Notes: generated from the sequence alone by a model not told the origin. A stretch of DNA of 14,389 nucleotides from RGIG5579 sp045590715 (GCA_045590715.1 JAZNRO010000076.1:1-14389), one strand, 5' to 3'; numbered from the stretch's first letter, positions 1 through 8,577 are shown. A program made the numbers and translations.

Positions 1-3000
1 CCGCCTTGCCGAAATCTTTACCGGTAAAGGTCACGCCGTTTAGGTTGTTGGTAACTTTCTGGATCTGGCCGCTCTTACCCTGGCCGCCGAACCATACACC
101 GTCGGTTCCGGTGAAACGTGCACCGGTAATGTTATTGGTTACGTTTCCTACTCTGGCACTTGCGCCGTAGTAACCGCCGTAGTAATCCTTCTGGAAGGTT
201 ACGTTACCGGAAATGGTATTGGTAACACTGGTGATAGTACCGGGACAACCGGCAATGAAGGGTTCCTTAAAGGTGCCGGTATAGATATTATTCTGAATAT
301 TACCAACTACGGTAGCACTCTTGGATCCGCCGGTACCGCCGGTATATTTGCCGTTCAGTACCGCCAGTTCGTAAATGGTATTGATAATATCGCCGCAAGT
401 TCCGCCTACTGCGTTACCGCCGATAAACTCACCGTTTACCGTGCCGTTTGCAAAGGTGTTGGCAATATTGCCACAAGTGCTTCCTTCGGTTTCAGAACCG
501 CCGTAGAAATTGAGGGAGAAAGTAGCGCCTGCGTAAACGGTATTGGTAATATCACCACAAGTACCCTTCTTGCTACCGCCGAAGAAGTTCTTCGGGAAGG
601 TAACGGAACCCATAACGTAGTTATTTACGCCTGCATTCTTACCGTCGGAGTTGGCAGCGTAGAACACACCTGCAAATTTTGCACCGGAGGTAATATAGTT
701 AGAAACAACGCCGATATTGGTGTTGGCATTGTAGCCACCGCCGTAATAGTTGCCCTTGAAATCTACGTTATCAAGAATATTGACGGTATCACCGGACTTG
801 CCTTGAACAGTTCCGCCCAGATACATCTTTTCAAAGGTAACACCGGAGAAGTAGTTGGTGATATTTCCTGCAACGGAACCGGCTCCTGCCGCATTTCCGC
901 CGTAGAAGATATCCTTCATTACAACGCCGTCGGTAAAGTTGTTTACGATATTACCGGTGGTACAGTTTACACCGTCAGCCTGGCTTCCGGCGTATACACT
1001 CTTTTCAAAGGTGGAATTGGAAAACTGATTGTAGATATCACCCACGGTACCTTTACGGCTTCCGCCATGAACGTTACCCTTAACGGTTACACCGGAAATG
1101 ATATTTTCAACGTTACCGGTAACGGTACCGCTGTGACCGCCCAGCCACAAACGCTGGCCGCTTGCGGTGCTCAGGAACTTAACGCCATCGGTAATATAGT
1201 TGGTAACGGAAGTGGCTTTACCGGTTGCATTGTAAGGACCGCCGTAGTAGGATTGTTTTACGATAACCTTATCGGAGGTCAGGTAAGTCAATACTTTTCC
1301 GCCGCTGCAAAATACAGGGGCAGTGCAGATGAAGCTATCAAAAGTAGCGTTACTGATCTTGCTTACGGTGTCGCCTACCGTGGCACCGTTGGGAGCGTAA
1401 GAAGACATATATGCATAGGTTTTAAATTCTGCGCCACCGGTGATTTCATTATATACGTTGCCGGTATTATTCTCATTATTACCACCTGCGTAAACAGAGT
1501 CAAACACTGCATTACCGGAGATGATATTTTCTACGTCACCACTATTACCCTTCTTATTACCGCCAATGTAATAGTTGTTGCCGTTGCTCAGCACGCCGAA
1601 TTTTGCGTTTTGAGTAATTTCGTTACGAACGTTACCGCCGTGAGTCGTACGGTTACCGCCGATATAGTATGAGCCGGAAAGCGTATTCATCACGATATCT
1701 TTACCGATAAGCTTGTTAGAGATGTTACCGGTAGTACCTACGTAACTACCGCCGTAGAAGTAGTTATTAACGGTTACGTTGTCCTTGATCACGTTCTGAA
1801 CATCAGCCGTTACGTTAGAACAACCGCCGCCGCAGAAGGATTTTTCAACGAACAATCTTTCAACGGTATTCTTTACGTTACCGCAATATTCACTGTTGGT
1901 TGCGCCGCCGCCGTAATAATATTGGATATAAACGTCACCGGTTGCATTATCACCGTAGATCTCGTTTCGAACGTCGCCGGAGCTACCCATCTGGTTGCCG
2001 CCGTAGAAGGAAGACTGGATAATAGCGCCCTTAATAACGTTTTCAATATTGCCGGAGGTGGGATAGTGGGTAAAGGTAACGGCACCGGTATTCTTATCCT
2101 TCAGAACGGTACCTTCACCGGCACCGCCGAAGAAGCTCTGTTCAAATATAATTGGGCCGTTGATATTATTGGTAATATCGCCTACGATACCGTCAAGGCT
2201 GCCGCCGTTATAAGCGCTCTTAAAGGTGGGGCTGCCGGAAATATTATTTACGATATTGCCAACGGAGCATTCAGGGTCAGTCGCATAAGTTCTTACACCG
2301 TGACCGCCCAAGTATCTACCGGTAAATACGGGATTGCCGGAAACATTGTTTTCAATGTTACCGGTAATGGTACCGGATCTGGCGCCGGCTGCAAAATACT
2401 TTTTAAAGTTACCGCCGGTCACGTTGTTCTGAACGTCGCCGTCGATTCTGCAGCTGATACCGGATACGAATACGGAATCCTTAAAGGTACCGCCGTAGAA
2501 GTTGGTGGTAAGATTACCGTTTAAAGCTTTTACGGGAGAAAGGTAGAGGGTGGCATTATCGGTACCGATATTGGTGTCACCTTTGAAGTTCCAGGTGAGG
2601 TTACCGTTAAGTACTTCGCTGGTTCTACCAGTAGTTCTGAAGATTTCCAGATTGGTATTATCAAAAGTATACTCAACACCGCCGGGGATAGTATAATCAC
2701 CGCCGTTAAAGGGGTAAAAGCTCCTGATCTGAGTGTCCTTAAAGTTTACCTTCAAGGAGTTGCAGTTTACGTTATTTGTTTTATCGGAATTGGAAATAGC
2801 GTAAAGGGTTGCTACCTTACAATTTTCGAAATTAATGGTGATATCATAATTGGGCATAATGGCAGAGTTGCCATAGATGTACGTATTAGTGTAATCACCA
2901 TTCTTAAAGGTTACGGTAGGAGAATCCTTCTTGGTGCTTGCGGTACAGTCATCGCAGTAGATGGTCCACGGAACGCTGCCGTCGATCAGATCACCAAGAT

Positions 3001-3604
3001 CGGTGGTAAAGCGAACGTTATCAAAGGTAACGTCGTTACCGTCTACAAACAATCTCTTTACGCGGTAAAGGTCAATGGGCTTGCCGGTATCTTTATTGTT
3101 GCTGTAAACCTCGTGCACCTTTGCCTTGTACACGATATCCTTCATGGTAAGGTGGTTGATGATACGGGATCTCTGGGAACCGTCGGTAGGAACGGCGCCG
3201 GAAGCACCGGAAATACGATATGCCTGGTAAATTACCGCATAGTTTTCCGGATCATCCGTATTCATAGAGGTAAGAACAACGGGAAGCTTATCGCCATTCT
3301 TATCCTTTGCAATGTTTACGTCAATAGACTGGGTAGTCAGAGTAATCTGCTCCCCTACAAGAATGCGCACCTCTGTACCGGGCTCCAGCTTCATTGCGGT
3401 AGCCGCAGCAGTTGCGTTTCCAATGGTAGTATATGCAGAAGCAATATCCTTACCGGTAGTATTATCACCACTGTCGTCTACATAGAAAACGACAACCTTT
3501 TCGGATGCTTCTACCCACTGCTTCAGCAAGAATGCACCACCGAGCACCAAAACGAATGCCAGTGAAATCACGATGCCTTTCAACAGTTTAGAGTTCTTAA
3601 ACAT
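1..3604 (-). CDS. Giant secreted Gly-Gly repeat protein, predicted beta-solenoid surface protein (partial, C-terminus outside window)
   Basis: An open frame of 1201 codons runs from an ATG at 3604 off the left edge, so the C-terminus and any cell-wall anchor are unseen. Residues 1-8 are basic (MFKNSKLL), residues 9-27 are a hydrophobic segment, and WVEASE follows, which could be a signal-peptidase site or leave a membrane anchor. Residues about 39-90 (FYVDDSGDNTTGK, then EVRILVGEQITL) resemble the N-terminal cap seen in right-handed beta-helix proteins. From about residue 362 onward there are about 29 imperfect repeats of the form F/Y-Y-G-G-x(5-10)-G-N/D-V/I-x-N-x-I/V-x-G-x-x-F. A GGGAGG ribosome binding site lies 8 bases upstream, and a good promoter lies just beyond. 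I recognise no named family. A surface or adhesin-like role is inferred from secretion and repeat style only. Confidence 0.85.
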   Translation of the reverse strand, partial: MFKNSKLLKGIVISLAFVLVLGGAFLLKQWVEASEKVVVFYVDDSGDNTTGKDIASAYTTIGNATAAATAMKLEPGTEVRILVGEQITLTTQSIDVNIAKDKNGDKLPVVLTSMNTDDPENYAVIYQAYRISGASGAVPTDGSQRSRIINHLTMKDIVYKAKVHEVYSNNKDTGKPIDLYRVKRLFVDGNDVTFDNVRFTTDLGDLIDGSVPWTIYCDDCTASTKKDSPTVTFKNGDYTNTYIYGNSAIMPNYDITINFENCKVATLYAISNSDKTNNVNCNSLKVNFKDTQIRSFYPFNGGDYTIPGGVEYTFDNTNLEIFRTTGRTSEVLNGNLTWNFKGDTNIGTDNATLYLSPVKALNGNLTTNFYGGTFKDSVFVSGISCRIDGDVQNNVTGGNFKKYFAAGARSGTITGNIENNVSGNPVFTGRYLGGHGVRTYATDPECSVGNIVNNISGSPTFKSAYNGGSLDGIVGDITNNINGPIIFEQSFFGGAGEGTVLKDKNTGAVTFTHYPTSGNIENVIKGAIIQSSFYGGNQMGSSGDVRNEIYGDNATGDVYIQYYYGGGATNSEYCGNVKNTVERLFVEKSFCGGGCSNVTADVQNVIKDNVTVNNYFYGGSYVGTTGNISNKLIGKDIVMNTLSGSYYIGGNRTTHGGNVRNEITQNAKFGVLSNGNNYYIGGNKKGNSGDVENIISGNAVFDSVYAGGNNENNTGNVYNEITGGAEFKTYAYMSSYAPNGATVGDTVSKISNATFDSFICTAPVFCSGGKVLTYLTSDKVIVKQSYYGGPYNATGKATSVTNYITDGVKFLSTASGQRLWLGGHSGTVTGNVENIISGVTVKGNVHGGSRKGTVGDIYNQFSNSTFEKSVYAGSQADGVNCTTGNIVNNFTDGVVMKDIFYGGNAAGAGSVAGNITNYFSGVTFEKMYLGGTVQGKSGDTVNILDNVDFKGNYYGGGYNANTNIGVVSNYITSGAKFAGVFYAANSDGKNAGVNNYVMGSVTFPKNFFGGSKKGTCGDITNTVYAGATFSLNFYGGSETEGSTCGNIANTFANGTVNGEFIGGNAVGGTCGDIINTIYELAVLNGKYTGGTGGSKSATVVGNIQNNIYTGTFKEPFIAGCPGTITSVTNTISGNVTFQKDYYGGYYGASARVGNVTNNITGARFTGTDGVWFGGQGKSGQIQKVTNNLNGVTFTGKDFGKA
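2..2521 (-). repeat. About 29 tandem imperfect repeats inside the giant surface protein
   Basis: The array covers residues 362 to at least 1201, and each unit is about 29 residues (roughly 85-90 bases). The core is an aromatic residue plus GG (YYGG, FYGG, LGG, IGG, AGG), a variable Gly/Ser/Asn turn, GNV/GDI, an Asn two residues later, ITG/ISG and a Phe. At the DNA level the FYGG box recurs as near-identical words such as ccgccgtagaa on the plus strand (near 491, 899, 1751, 1998 and 2491). Units differ enough that the array looks old rather than freshly expanded. Periodic Gly, Asn and hydrophobic positions suit one solenoid coil per unit; this is inference. Confidence 0.8.
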
Positions 3605-3663
3605 TGTCAGAACCTCCCATAGTTACTAAAAGGGTATACTTCTACCCATATTATCTTATCTTC

Positions 3664-3692
3664 ATTATATCTTGGTTTTTTCAATTTTGCAA
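3664..3692 (-). promoter_or_regulatory. Sigma-A promoter of the giant repeat protein gene
   Basis: Read on the minus strand, TTGCAA (3687-3692) is followed after exactly 17 bases by a perfect TATAAT (3664-3669). Transcription would start near 3657 and give a 5' leader of about 50 bases. The leader holds a small inverted repeat, GGGTA-6-TACCC (3632-3647), which could be a weak operator or hairpin. The promoter lies between the comEC stop and this gene, so the repeat protein can be expressed separately from the operon upstream. Confidence 0.7.
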
Positions 3693-3806
3693 GAGGAAAT
3701 TATTTGACAAAACCGCAAGTTTTTCTTTTTTTATCAATTTCGGCGATTTGACGAAAACGCTCTTCTTTAATTGTGCAATATTCGAAGAAAATTTCTTGAT
3801 TTTTTA

Positions 3807-5312
3807 TCAGGCAAAAAGCAGACAGATACACAAAAAAGCAAAAGAGAACAAATGGAAATAATAGATCCGGGAAAGCGGCGCTTTCCGAATAAAAAAGAAC
3901 AGCAAAACAAGAGCAGAGATTCCTGCGCCGGGCAAAGCAAACTTGCCAAGAGAAATCAGATCGGGGGATGCCGCGGACATTAGTTTTACCAGTGCCAGAT
4001 ATCCCTTTGGTATCCATAGCAAAAAGGGCGAAAGAAAAGAATACAGACCGGGAAAAAACGAGATCACGGCAAGAAAAAGCGCCAGGATCAAAACCGGTTG
4101 AAACAGGGGCACTAAAATCAAGGCGTAAAGAGGCGAAAAGATCTGTACCTCCCCAAAGAACAAAAGCTGAAGAGGAAGCATAAAAACAAAGACCGCAGAG
4201 GAAATGGCAAAAGAAGCAAGAAAGAAGACGGCCGTTTTGGAAAGAATCGCACTTCCCTTCTCCTTCTCCGCAAAGCTTCTCTCCAAATCTTCCGCAAGTT
4301 TTGATCCGCAGCAAACCAAAGCAAAGGTGGAAAAATAAGAAAACACGAAAGACATATTTTCCAGAGCATAAGGATCGGGAAATACCAGGAGAACGGCGGA
4401 AAATACGAGAGCCGTAACGGAATCACTGCGCCGACGAAGCAAAATTCCGGTCGTGGCAAAAAGCGTCATCACCACCGCGCGAAATACCGAAACGCCCGCG
4501 CCTGCCATCAGATACAAAAGAAGCGTCAAGGGATAAAGAAAGCTTCTTGTAAAACGAATATCAAAAGAAAAGATGCGGGATAAACAGAAAAAGAATCCCA
4601 GAAGCTGGGTCACGTGAAGACCGGAAATAGCCAGAATATGGGAAGAGGCGGTAATGCGAAAGGCTTCTTTGACTGATTTTGAAAGGCCGGAGCGCTCCCC
4701 TAATAAAATAGCAGACAAAAAGGAACCGGTCTCCCCTTTCCCAAAGGAATCCATAATTTTATCCCGAAGATTTCCCACCAAAGTAAAGAGATAACTTTTG
4801 CCGCAAAGGCGGGCGTCATCCACCAATGAAGCCGAAAGAGCGATCCCTTCACTTCTGGCGGATTCGGGATAAGCCTCTTCTATCAAAAGTTTTGCCGAGA
4901 TCTTACTTCCCACTCTCGGGGCTTCTCCCTGACAGCGTACGCGGAAAAACCGGGGTTTTCCATCCAGCAAAATAAGAGATACGTCAAAAGAATCTTTCTC
5001 CACTCCCACCACGTAGCCTTCCGCCATGACTTCACTTTCGCAAAAAGAAGAGACGCAATCCTTTCGGATCTCACAAAGAGAGGTGGAAACAAGAGCCAGG
5101 CAAAGCCCGGCCGCAAAGCACAAGAATACCTTTCTTCTCTCCCCGGTCAGGATCAAAGCGGAAAAGAGAAAGCCAAGCGCCAAAGGAATTAAAACCAAAG
5201 CGTAGCCTTTTGGGAAAACAAGATACAGCAAAACGCCCACAAGCAAAAAGATGCCTGCGGCGTTGAGTCTTTGTTTATAAAAAAGAGGAGGAAAACACAG
5301 TGTTCTGTCCAT
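3807..5312 (-). CDS. comEC: ComEC/Rec2-family membrane protein lacking the C-terminal metallo-beta-lactamase domain
   Basis: This 501-residue polytopic membrane protein belongs to the family that forms the DNA-uptake channel of transformation. Residues 16-80 contain two to three membrane segments. Residues about 85-170 form a soluble beta-rich part in the place of the DUF4131/OB-like domain. The competence domain follows, with the hallmark HILAISGLHV at 225-234, AGAGVSVFRA at 270-279 and RRRSDS at 293-298. It ends in hydrophobic helices at 501. Typical ComEC proteins are around 700-800 residues with a C-terminal metallo-beta-lactamase-like nuclease; no HxHxDH motif appears here, nor in the 200 bases downstream. 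The ATG at 5312 has a GAGGAGGG site five bases upstream and lies 20 bases after the CapA-like gene, so it is the last gene of an operon. A role in DNA uptake is therefore uncertain. Confidence 0.88.
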   Translation of the reverse strand: MDRTLCFPPLFYKQRLNAAGIFLLVGVLLYLVFPKGYALVLIPLALGFLFSALILTGERRKVFLCFAAGLCLALVSTSLCEIRKDCVSSFCESEVMAEGYVVGVEKDSFDVSLILLDGKPRFFRVRCQGEAPRVGSKISAKLLIEEAYPESARSEGIALSASLVDDARLCGKSYLFTLVGNLRDKIMDSFGKGETGSFLSAILLGERSGLSKSVKEAFRITASSHILAISGLHVTQLLGFFFCLSRIFSFDIRFTRSFLYPLTLLLYLMAGAGVSVFRAVVMTLFATTGILLRRRSDSVTALVFSAVLLVFPDPYALENMSFVFSYFSTFALVCCGSKLAEDLERSFAEKEKGSAILSKTAVFFLASFAISSAVFVFMLPLQLLFFGEVQIFSPLYALILVPLFQPVLILALFLAVISFFPGLYSFLSPFLLWIPKGYLALVKLMSAASPDLISLGKFALPGAGISALVLLFFFIRKAPLSRIYYFHLFSFAFLCICLLFA

Positions 5313-5332
5313 TTTTCCCTCCTCTTTTTATT

Positions 5333-6697
5333 TTAAGAAATTTGGATTGCCAGCGGTGCTTGTCCCCGTTTTTCACGGGCGGCATTCAGGCCCTGCCCTA
5401 CCAGTTCCAGCGTTCTGTTATAAGAATCTTTCGCTTCCTTTACGGTAGCGTCCGTTAAAGTAAATCTGGTCCAGTCGGAAACGGCAAGGTCCAAAGGAAT
5501 GATCTGGAATACGTACTTACCCTCTCTTCTTTCACGAATGGTCCAGGTAGGCAGAATATCCACCTTACCGGTGCGAACGGTGCCGTCGCTGTACTTTTCA
5601 AAGGTGACGCCGAAGATCATACCGTCTTCCGTATGGCCGGAATAGTTATCACTGTCCATTAAGAATTTACGCTGATTGGAAATGGCGTTTCCGGTAGAAT
5701 AGATACAAAGGGTTTCATTCCCGTTTTCTGCGGTAATGGTATCAAAAGGCTGAATTACGTGGGGATGTCCGCCCACGATCACATCTACTCCCATTTCGCA
5801 CAGTTTTTTTGCCATTTGGGTCTGATAGCTTGTGGGAACGTACTGATACTCATTGCCCCAATGCAAATAGAAAATGGTAGCCTCGGCGCCTTTTTCCTCC
5901 ATTTCGGAAATGGCCTTTTGTGCCTCGGCATAGAATTCATCAAGACGGTCGTAAGAAAAACTGGAGATATAGCCGCCGGCATCCCGATCCATGGTAATGC
6001 CGTTCAAGGCTTTGATACCGGAAGAAGACATGGTAGAATAAGTAAAGCAAGCCATTCCCACTTTCACGCCGGAAATGTCCTTCACTTTGTAAAAGCTTTC
6101 CTCCAGATTATCCCGGGTTCCCAGGTAATCCAGTCCTTTGTCCCGAACCACGGAAACGGTGCGAAGCAGTCCCGCGGTACGGGTATCGTAGCTGTGGTTG
6201 TTGGCAGTGAGCACCATATCCACGCCTGCTTTTTTCAAAGCGTCTACCACGCTGTCGGGACAGTTGAACAAGGGATAAGCGGAGGGATAGGTTCCGACGC
6301 TGGGCTTTTCACCGCCCAAGGTTACCTCAAGGTTTGCGATCATATAATCGTAGCGCTGAAAATAAGAGGCGATATGCTCATAATTTTCTTCAAAATTATA
6401 ACTTCCGTCGGAGCGCTTTGCCGCATTGTACACCGTTTCATGGATGAGAATATCACCGGTCACGCCAACGGAGGCGGAAGAAACAAGATAAGGCTTTGTC
6501 ACTTCCGGAACGGTAGGCTTATCCTCTTTCGTTTCGGTCTGAACCCCCGCTTCCCCAGCGGTTTCGGGCAGGGTTTCGCCGGGCTTTTCTCCGCCGATTT
6601 CAGGCAAAATAGTATAAGCCAAAAGGAAAATACCGATGGCAAGTACAATGGCAAAAGTAATACGAGCGCTTTTTTTCATTCTCTTTTTTCTTTTCAT
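5333..6697 (-). CDS. CapA-family (PGA_cap) metallophosphatase-like membrane protein
   Basis: The 454-residue protein is anchored by one N-terminal membrane helix (residues 12-31) after a KRKKRMKK cytoplasmic start. A Pro/Glu/Thr-rich linker spans about 32-68, and an extracellular calcineurin-like domain of the CapA/YwtB type follows. Family motifs are intact: VTGD (79-82), NLEVTLGG (122-129), NNHSYD (166-171), LHWGNEY (278-284) and GGHPHVIQ (309-316). The GD, NNH, HWG and GHPH elements are the expected metal-binding residues. CapA is known for poly-gamma-glutamate capsule synthesis in Bacillus, but no capB or capC ligase genes are nearby, and many family members have no established role. It starts 15 bases after the M23 gene with an AAGAGGC site, so the two are co-transcribed. 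An envelope polymer hydrolase or phosphatase role is inference. Confidence 0.92.
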   Translation of the reverse strand: MKRKKRMKKSARITFAIVLAIGIFLLAYTILPEIGGEKPGETLPETAGEAGVQTETKEDKPTVPEVTKPYLVSSASVGVTGDILIHETVYNAAKRSDGSYNFEENYEHIASYFQRYDYMIANLEVTLGGEKPSVGTYPSAYPLFNCPDSVVDALKKAGVDMVLTANNHSYDTRTAGLLRTVSVVRDKGLDYLGTRDNLEESFYKVKDISGVKVGMACFTYSTMSSSGIKALNGITMDRDAGGYISSFSYDRLDEFYAEAQKAISEMEEKGAEATIFYLHWGNEYQYVPTSYQTQMAKKLCEMGVDVIVGGHPHVIQPFDTITAENGNETLCIYSTGNAISNQRKFLMDSDNYSGHTEDGMIFGVTFEKYSDGTVRTGKVDILPTWTIRERREGKYVFQIIPLDLAVSDWTRFTLTDATVKEAKDSYNRTLELVGQGLNAAREKRGQAPLAIQIS

Positions 6698-6712
6698 AAA
6701 ATGCCTCTTTTT

Positions 6713-8542
6713 TTAGTCGTAAATGGTTGTTTTCCCTTGATATAAATATCTGGCAGGATCCAGTTTTCTGCCGTTCTTTTCAATTTCGAAGTGCACGTGA
6801 TTTCCATCGCTTCGACCGGTATTTCCCACGGCAGCGATCTTCTCACCCTGCTTGACTTCCTGGCCCAGCTGCACGAAGATTTTACTGCAATGAGCGTACA
6901 TGGTGCTAAAGCCATCCTCGTGTTCGATCACAACGCAGTATCCGTATCCGCTGAAATGATTGGCGGGTCGGTTAGAGAACGCGCCGTTCTGACCGATGGC
7001 CACCACCACTTTTCCGGAAGCGGCGGCGTAAAGGTTGTCCCCTTCGTCACCGGGGATATCCCAACCGTAGTGCATACCGCTCTCGCGATAACCGTAATAA
7101 TAATTCACTTCGCCCACTTTAGGAACGATAAAGCGCCGATCCCCGGGATCAAAGTCTTTTCTCTCCTCGGGAAGAAGCTTTGTGCCGATAGAAACCACCC
7201 GATTCACCGGTGCTTTTTTGACGATCTGGTTTAAAACGCTTCGTCCCGCTTCTTTTCCGTTTACGTAGAAGATCTCTTCTTCCACTGTAGCAATGCCGTT
7301 TGCCCCCGGAACGGTGGTATCCACCATAGAGGTATAGTGTTCGGCACTTTCCAGATACACGGTCTGATAAGGAAGCGTAGTTTCGTAATTGCGATATTCA
7401 GAACGGTAAAAATCCAGTTTGATCTGATCTATGGGTTCCGGATAATTGGATTTGGAGATCTTTTTATCATCCGGAACGAAAGAAAAGTCGGAAACCACTG
7501 CCATAGCAGGAATACTCTCGCCCTCTGATGCGTTTTCAGATTTTTCAGGGAAGACGGAATCGGTTTCCACATTCTCCTTTTTTCTTTCCTCCAAGGGAAT
7601 CAGCATTTCTTTCAGCAAGGAAAAATACGCATCCTTTTCCAAAATGCTTTCCGTGGGGTAAGCTTGGGTAACCACGCGGGTTTCGTTAAAGATGCCCGTT
7701 TCTCCGGGTGCGGCGAAATTTGCCACAAGTTCCTGAAGACCTGTATGAAGTTCTTCCTCACTCCGGCAAACCGCCACCAAAACGTCGTCCACGTAAAGAC
7801 CGGAAGCGGTGCAGATATAATCGGTAACGTAGGTATATAAAGTTTCGGAGATCTTACTTTTATCCGTCAGTGTCTTTCCCCATTGACGGGCAAAGGTATA
7901 AGAGATCTTATACGGGAAATGAAAGTTCTTTCCCAGAATGATCTCTACGTTATCCTCCAATTGATTTACGGCGCTATCCACCAGGTTTTTGCTCTCCACA
8001 ATACCGATGACCTTGCCGTCGATCTCCGCGCGAAGAACCACGGGTCTGGATAGCTGAATTGCTGCAAACAGCGCAATGGCAAAGGCAAAGCCAAGGAGCA
8101 AAAACGCCGTTTTATGGGTTTTGACAAACTCCCGCTTGGAATATTTTCCCTTGCCTTCCCCAGACCAAAGGGAAGCAAGTTTTCCTTGCAAAACGCCAAA
8201 TTTTCTAGGCAAAAAAGATAAAACGCGAAGAGCGGAACTATGATGGTCCAGGTGAGAAAAATCCTGAGCCTTCCCTTTTTTCTGAAGGCGTCTTTTTTCT
8301 TTTTCCAGACTTCTTTCCGTTAAGGTAATATAAAAAGAATTGAAAAAAGAATCGAAAATACCAAGGCCGCCGCGACGGAAAGAAAGGTACTGGCCGGAAA
8401 AACTTCTTTTTTTAAAAATCTTTTTTTCTTCCGCAAAAGCAGGCTTTTCCGGACGGGGTGCAGATTTTCTTGCCCTTGGCTGTCTGCGGGGAAGAACTTT
8501 TTTACGGGGAATTTTTTTCTCTTTTTTCTCTTCTTCTTTCAC
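6713..8542 (-). CDS. Membrane-anchored M23 (LytM-type) peptidase with G5 domain
   Basis: This 609-residue protein starts at a GTG (8542) with AGGAGG nine bases upstream. Residues 1-143 are strongly basic and probably cytoplasmic. One membrane helix lies at about 145-165. A mostly alpha/beta extracellular stretch follows (166-375), then a G5 domain (about 378-455), then the M23 peptidase (about 470-602). Zinc ligands His491 and Asp495 (HYGWD) and His584 (HVH) are present, as are the accessory His551 (YAH) and His582, so the enzyme looks active. M23 enzymes cut peptide cross-bridges of peptidoglycan, and G5 domains are common next to wall hydrolases. It is the first gene of the M23-CapA-comEC operon. 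A role in wall remodelling outside the membrane is well supported by family; its exact process, growth or sporulation, is not visible. Confidence 0.93.
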   Translation of the reverse strand: MKEEEKKEKKIPRKKVLPRRQPRARKSAPRPEKPAFAEEKKIFKKRSFSGQYLSFRRGGLGIFDSFFNSFYITLTERSLEKEKRRLQKKGKAQDFSHLDHHSSALRVLSFLPRKFGVLQGKLASLWSGEGKGKYSKREFVKTHKTAFLLLGFAFAIALFAAIQLSRPVVLRAEIDGKVIGIVESKNLVDSAVNQLEDNVEIILGKNFHFPYKISYTFARQWGKTLTDKSKISETLYTYVTDYICTASGLYVDDVLVAVCRSEEELHTGLQELVANFAAPGETGIFNETRVVTQAYPTESILEKDAYFSLLKEMLIPLEERKKENVETDSVFPEKSENASEGESIPAMAVVSDFSFVPDDKKISKSNYPEPIDQIKLDFYRSEYRNYETTLPYQTVYLESAEHYTSMVDTTVPGANGIATVEEEIFYVNGKEAGRSVLNQIVKKAPVNRVVSIGTKLLPEERKDFDPGDRRFIVPKVGEVNYYYGYRESGMHYGWDIPGDEGDNLYAAASGKVVVAIGQNGAFSNRPANHFSGYGYCVVIEHEDGFSTMYAHCSKIFVQLGQEVKQGEKIAAVGNTGRSDGNHVHFEIEKNGRKLDPARYLYQGKTTIYD

Positions 8543-8551
8543 TCCGGAGCG

Positions 8552-8557
8552 CCTCCT
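8552..8557 (-). promoter_or_regulatory. Ribosome binding site supporting a GTG start of the M23 gene
   Basis: AGGAGG on the minus strand lies nine bases before the GTG at 8542. No upstream ATG in frame has a comparable site, which fixes the start at this non-ATG codon. Confidence 0.75.
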
Positions 8558-8577
8558 TTCGTCAAAAAAATCAATTT

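Noticed and set aside
803..1672. 289-codon open frame on the plus strand
   Set aside because: It lies wholly opposite the giant repeat gene in the codon-aligned frame, has no good start site, and its repeats are the reverse-complement image of the sense repeats.
3113..3565. 150-codon plus-strand frame opposite the N-terminal region of the repeat protein
   Set aside because: Same codon-aligned shadow; no ribosome binding site and a composition unlike a normal protein.
3690..3806. Search for a terminator after comEC
   Set aside because: Only weak A/T stems such as TGAT-5-ATCA were seen; none has a GC stem with a T-run, so none is claimed.
3700..4314. 204-codon minus-strand frame running past the comEC stop, considered as a frameshifted comEC tail
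   Set aside because: It is Cys/Phe/Ser-rich out-of-frame reading of comEC and ends without any metallo-beta-lactamase motif. comEC itself ends normally in a membrane helix.
5759..6745. 328-codon plus-strand frame opposite the CapA-family gene
   Set aside because: The minus-strand gene has complete family motifs; the plus frame has none and lacks a binding site.
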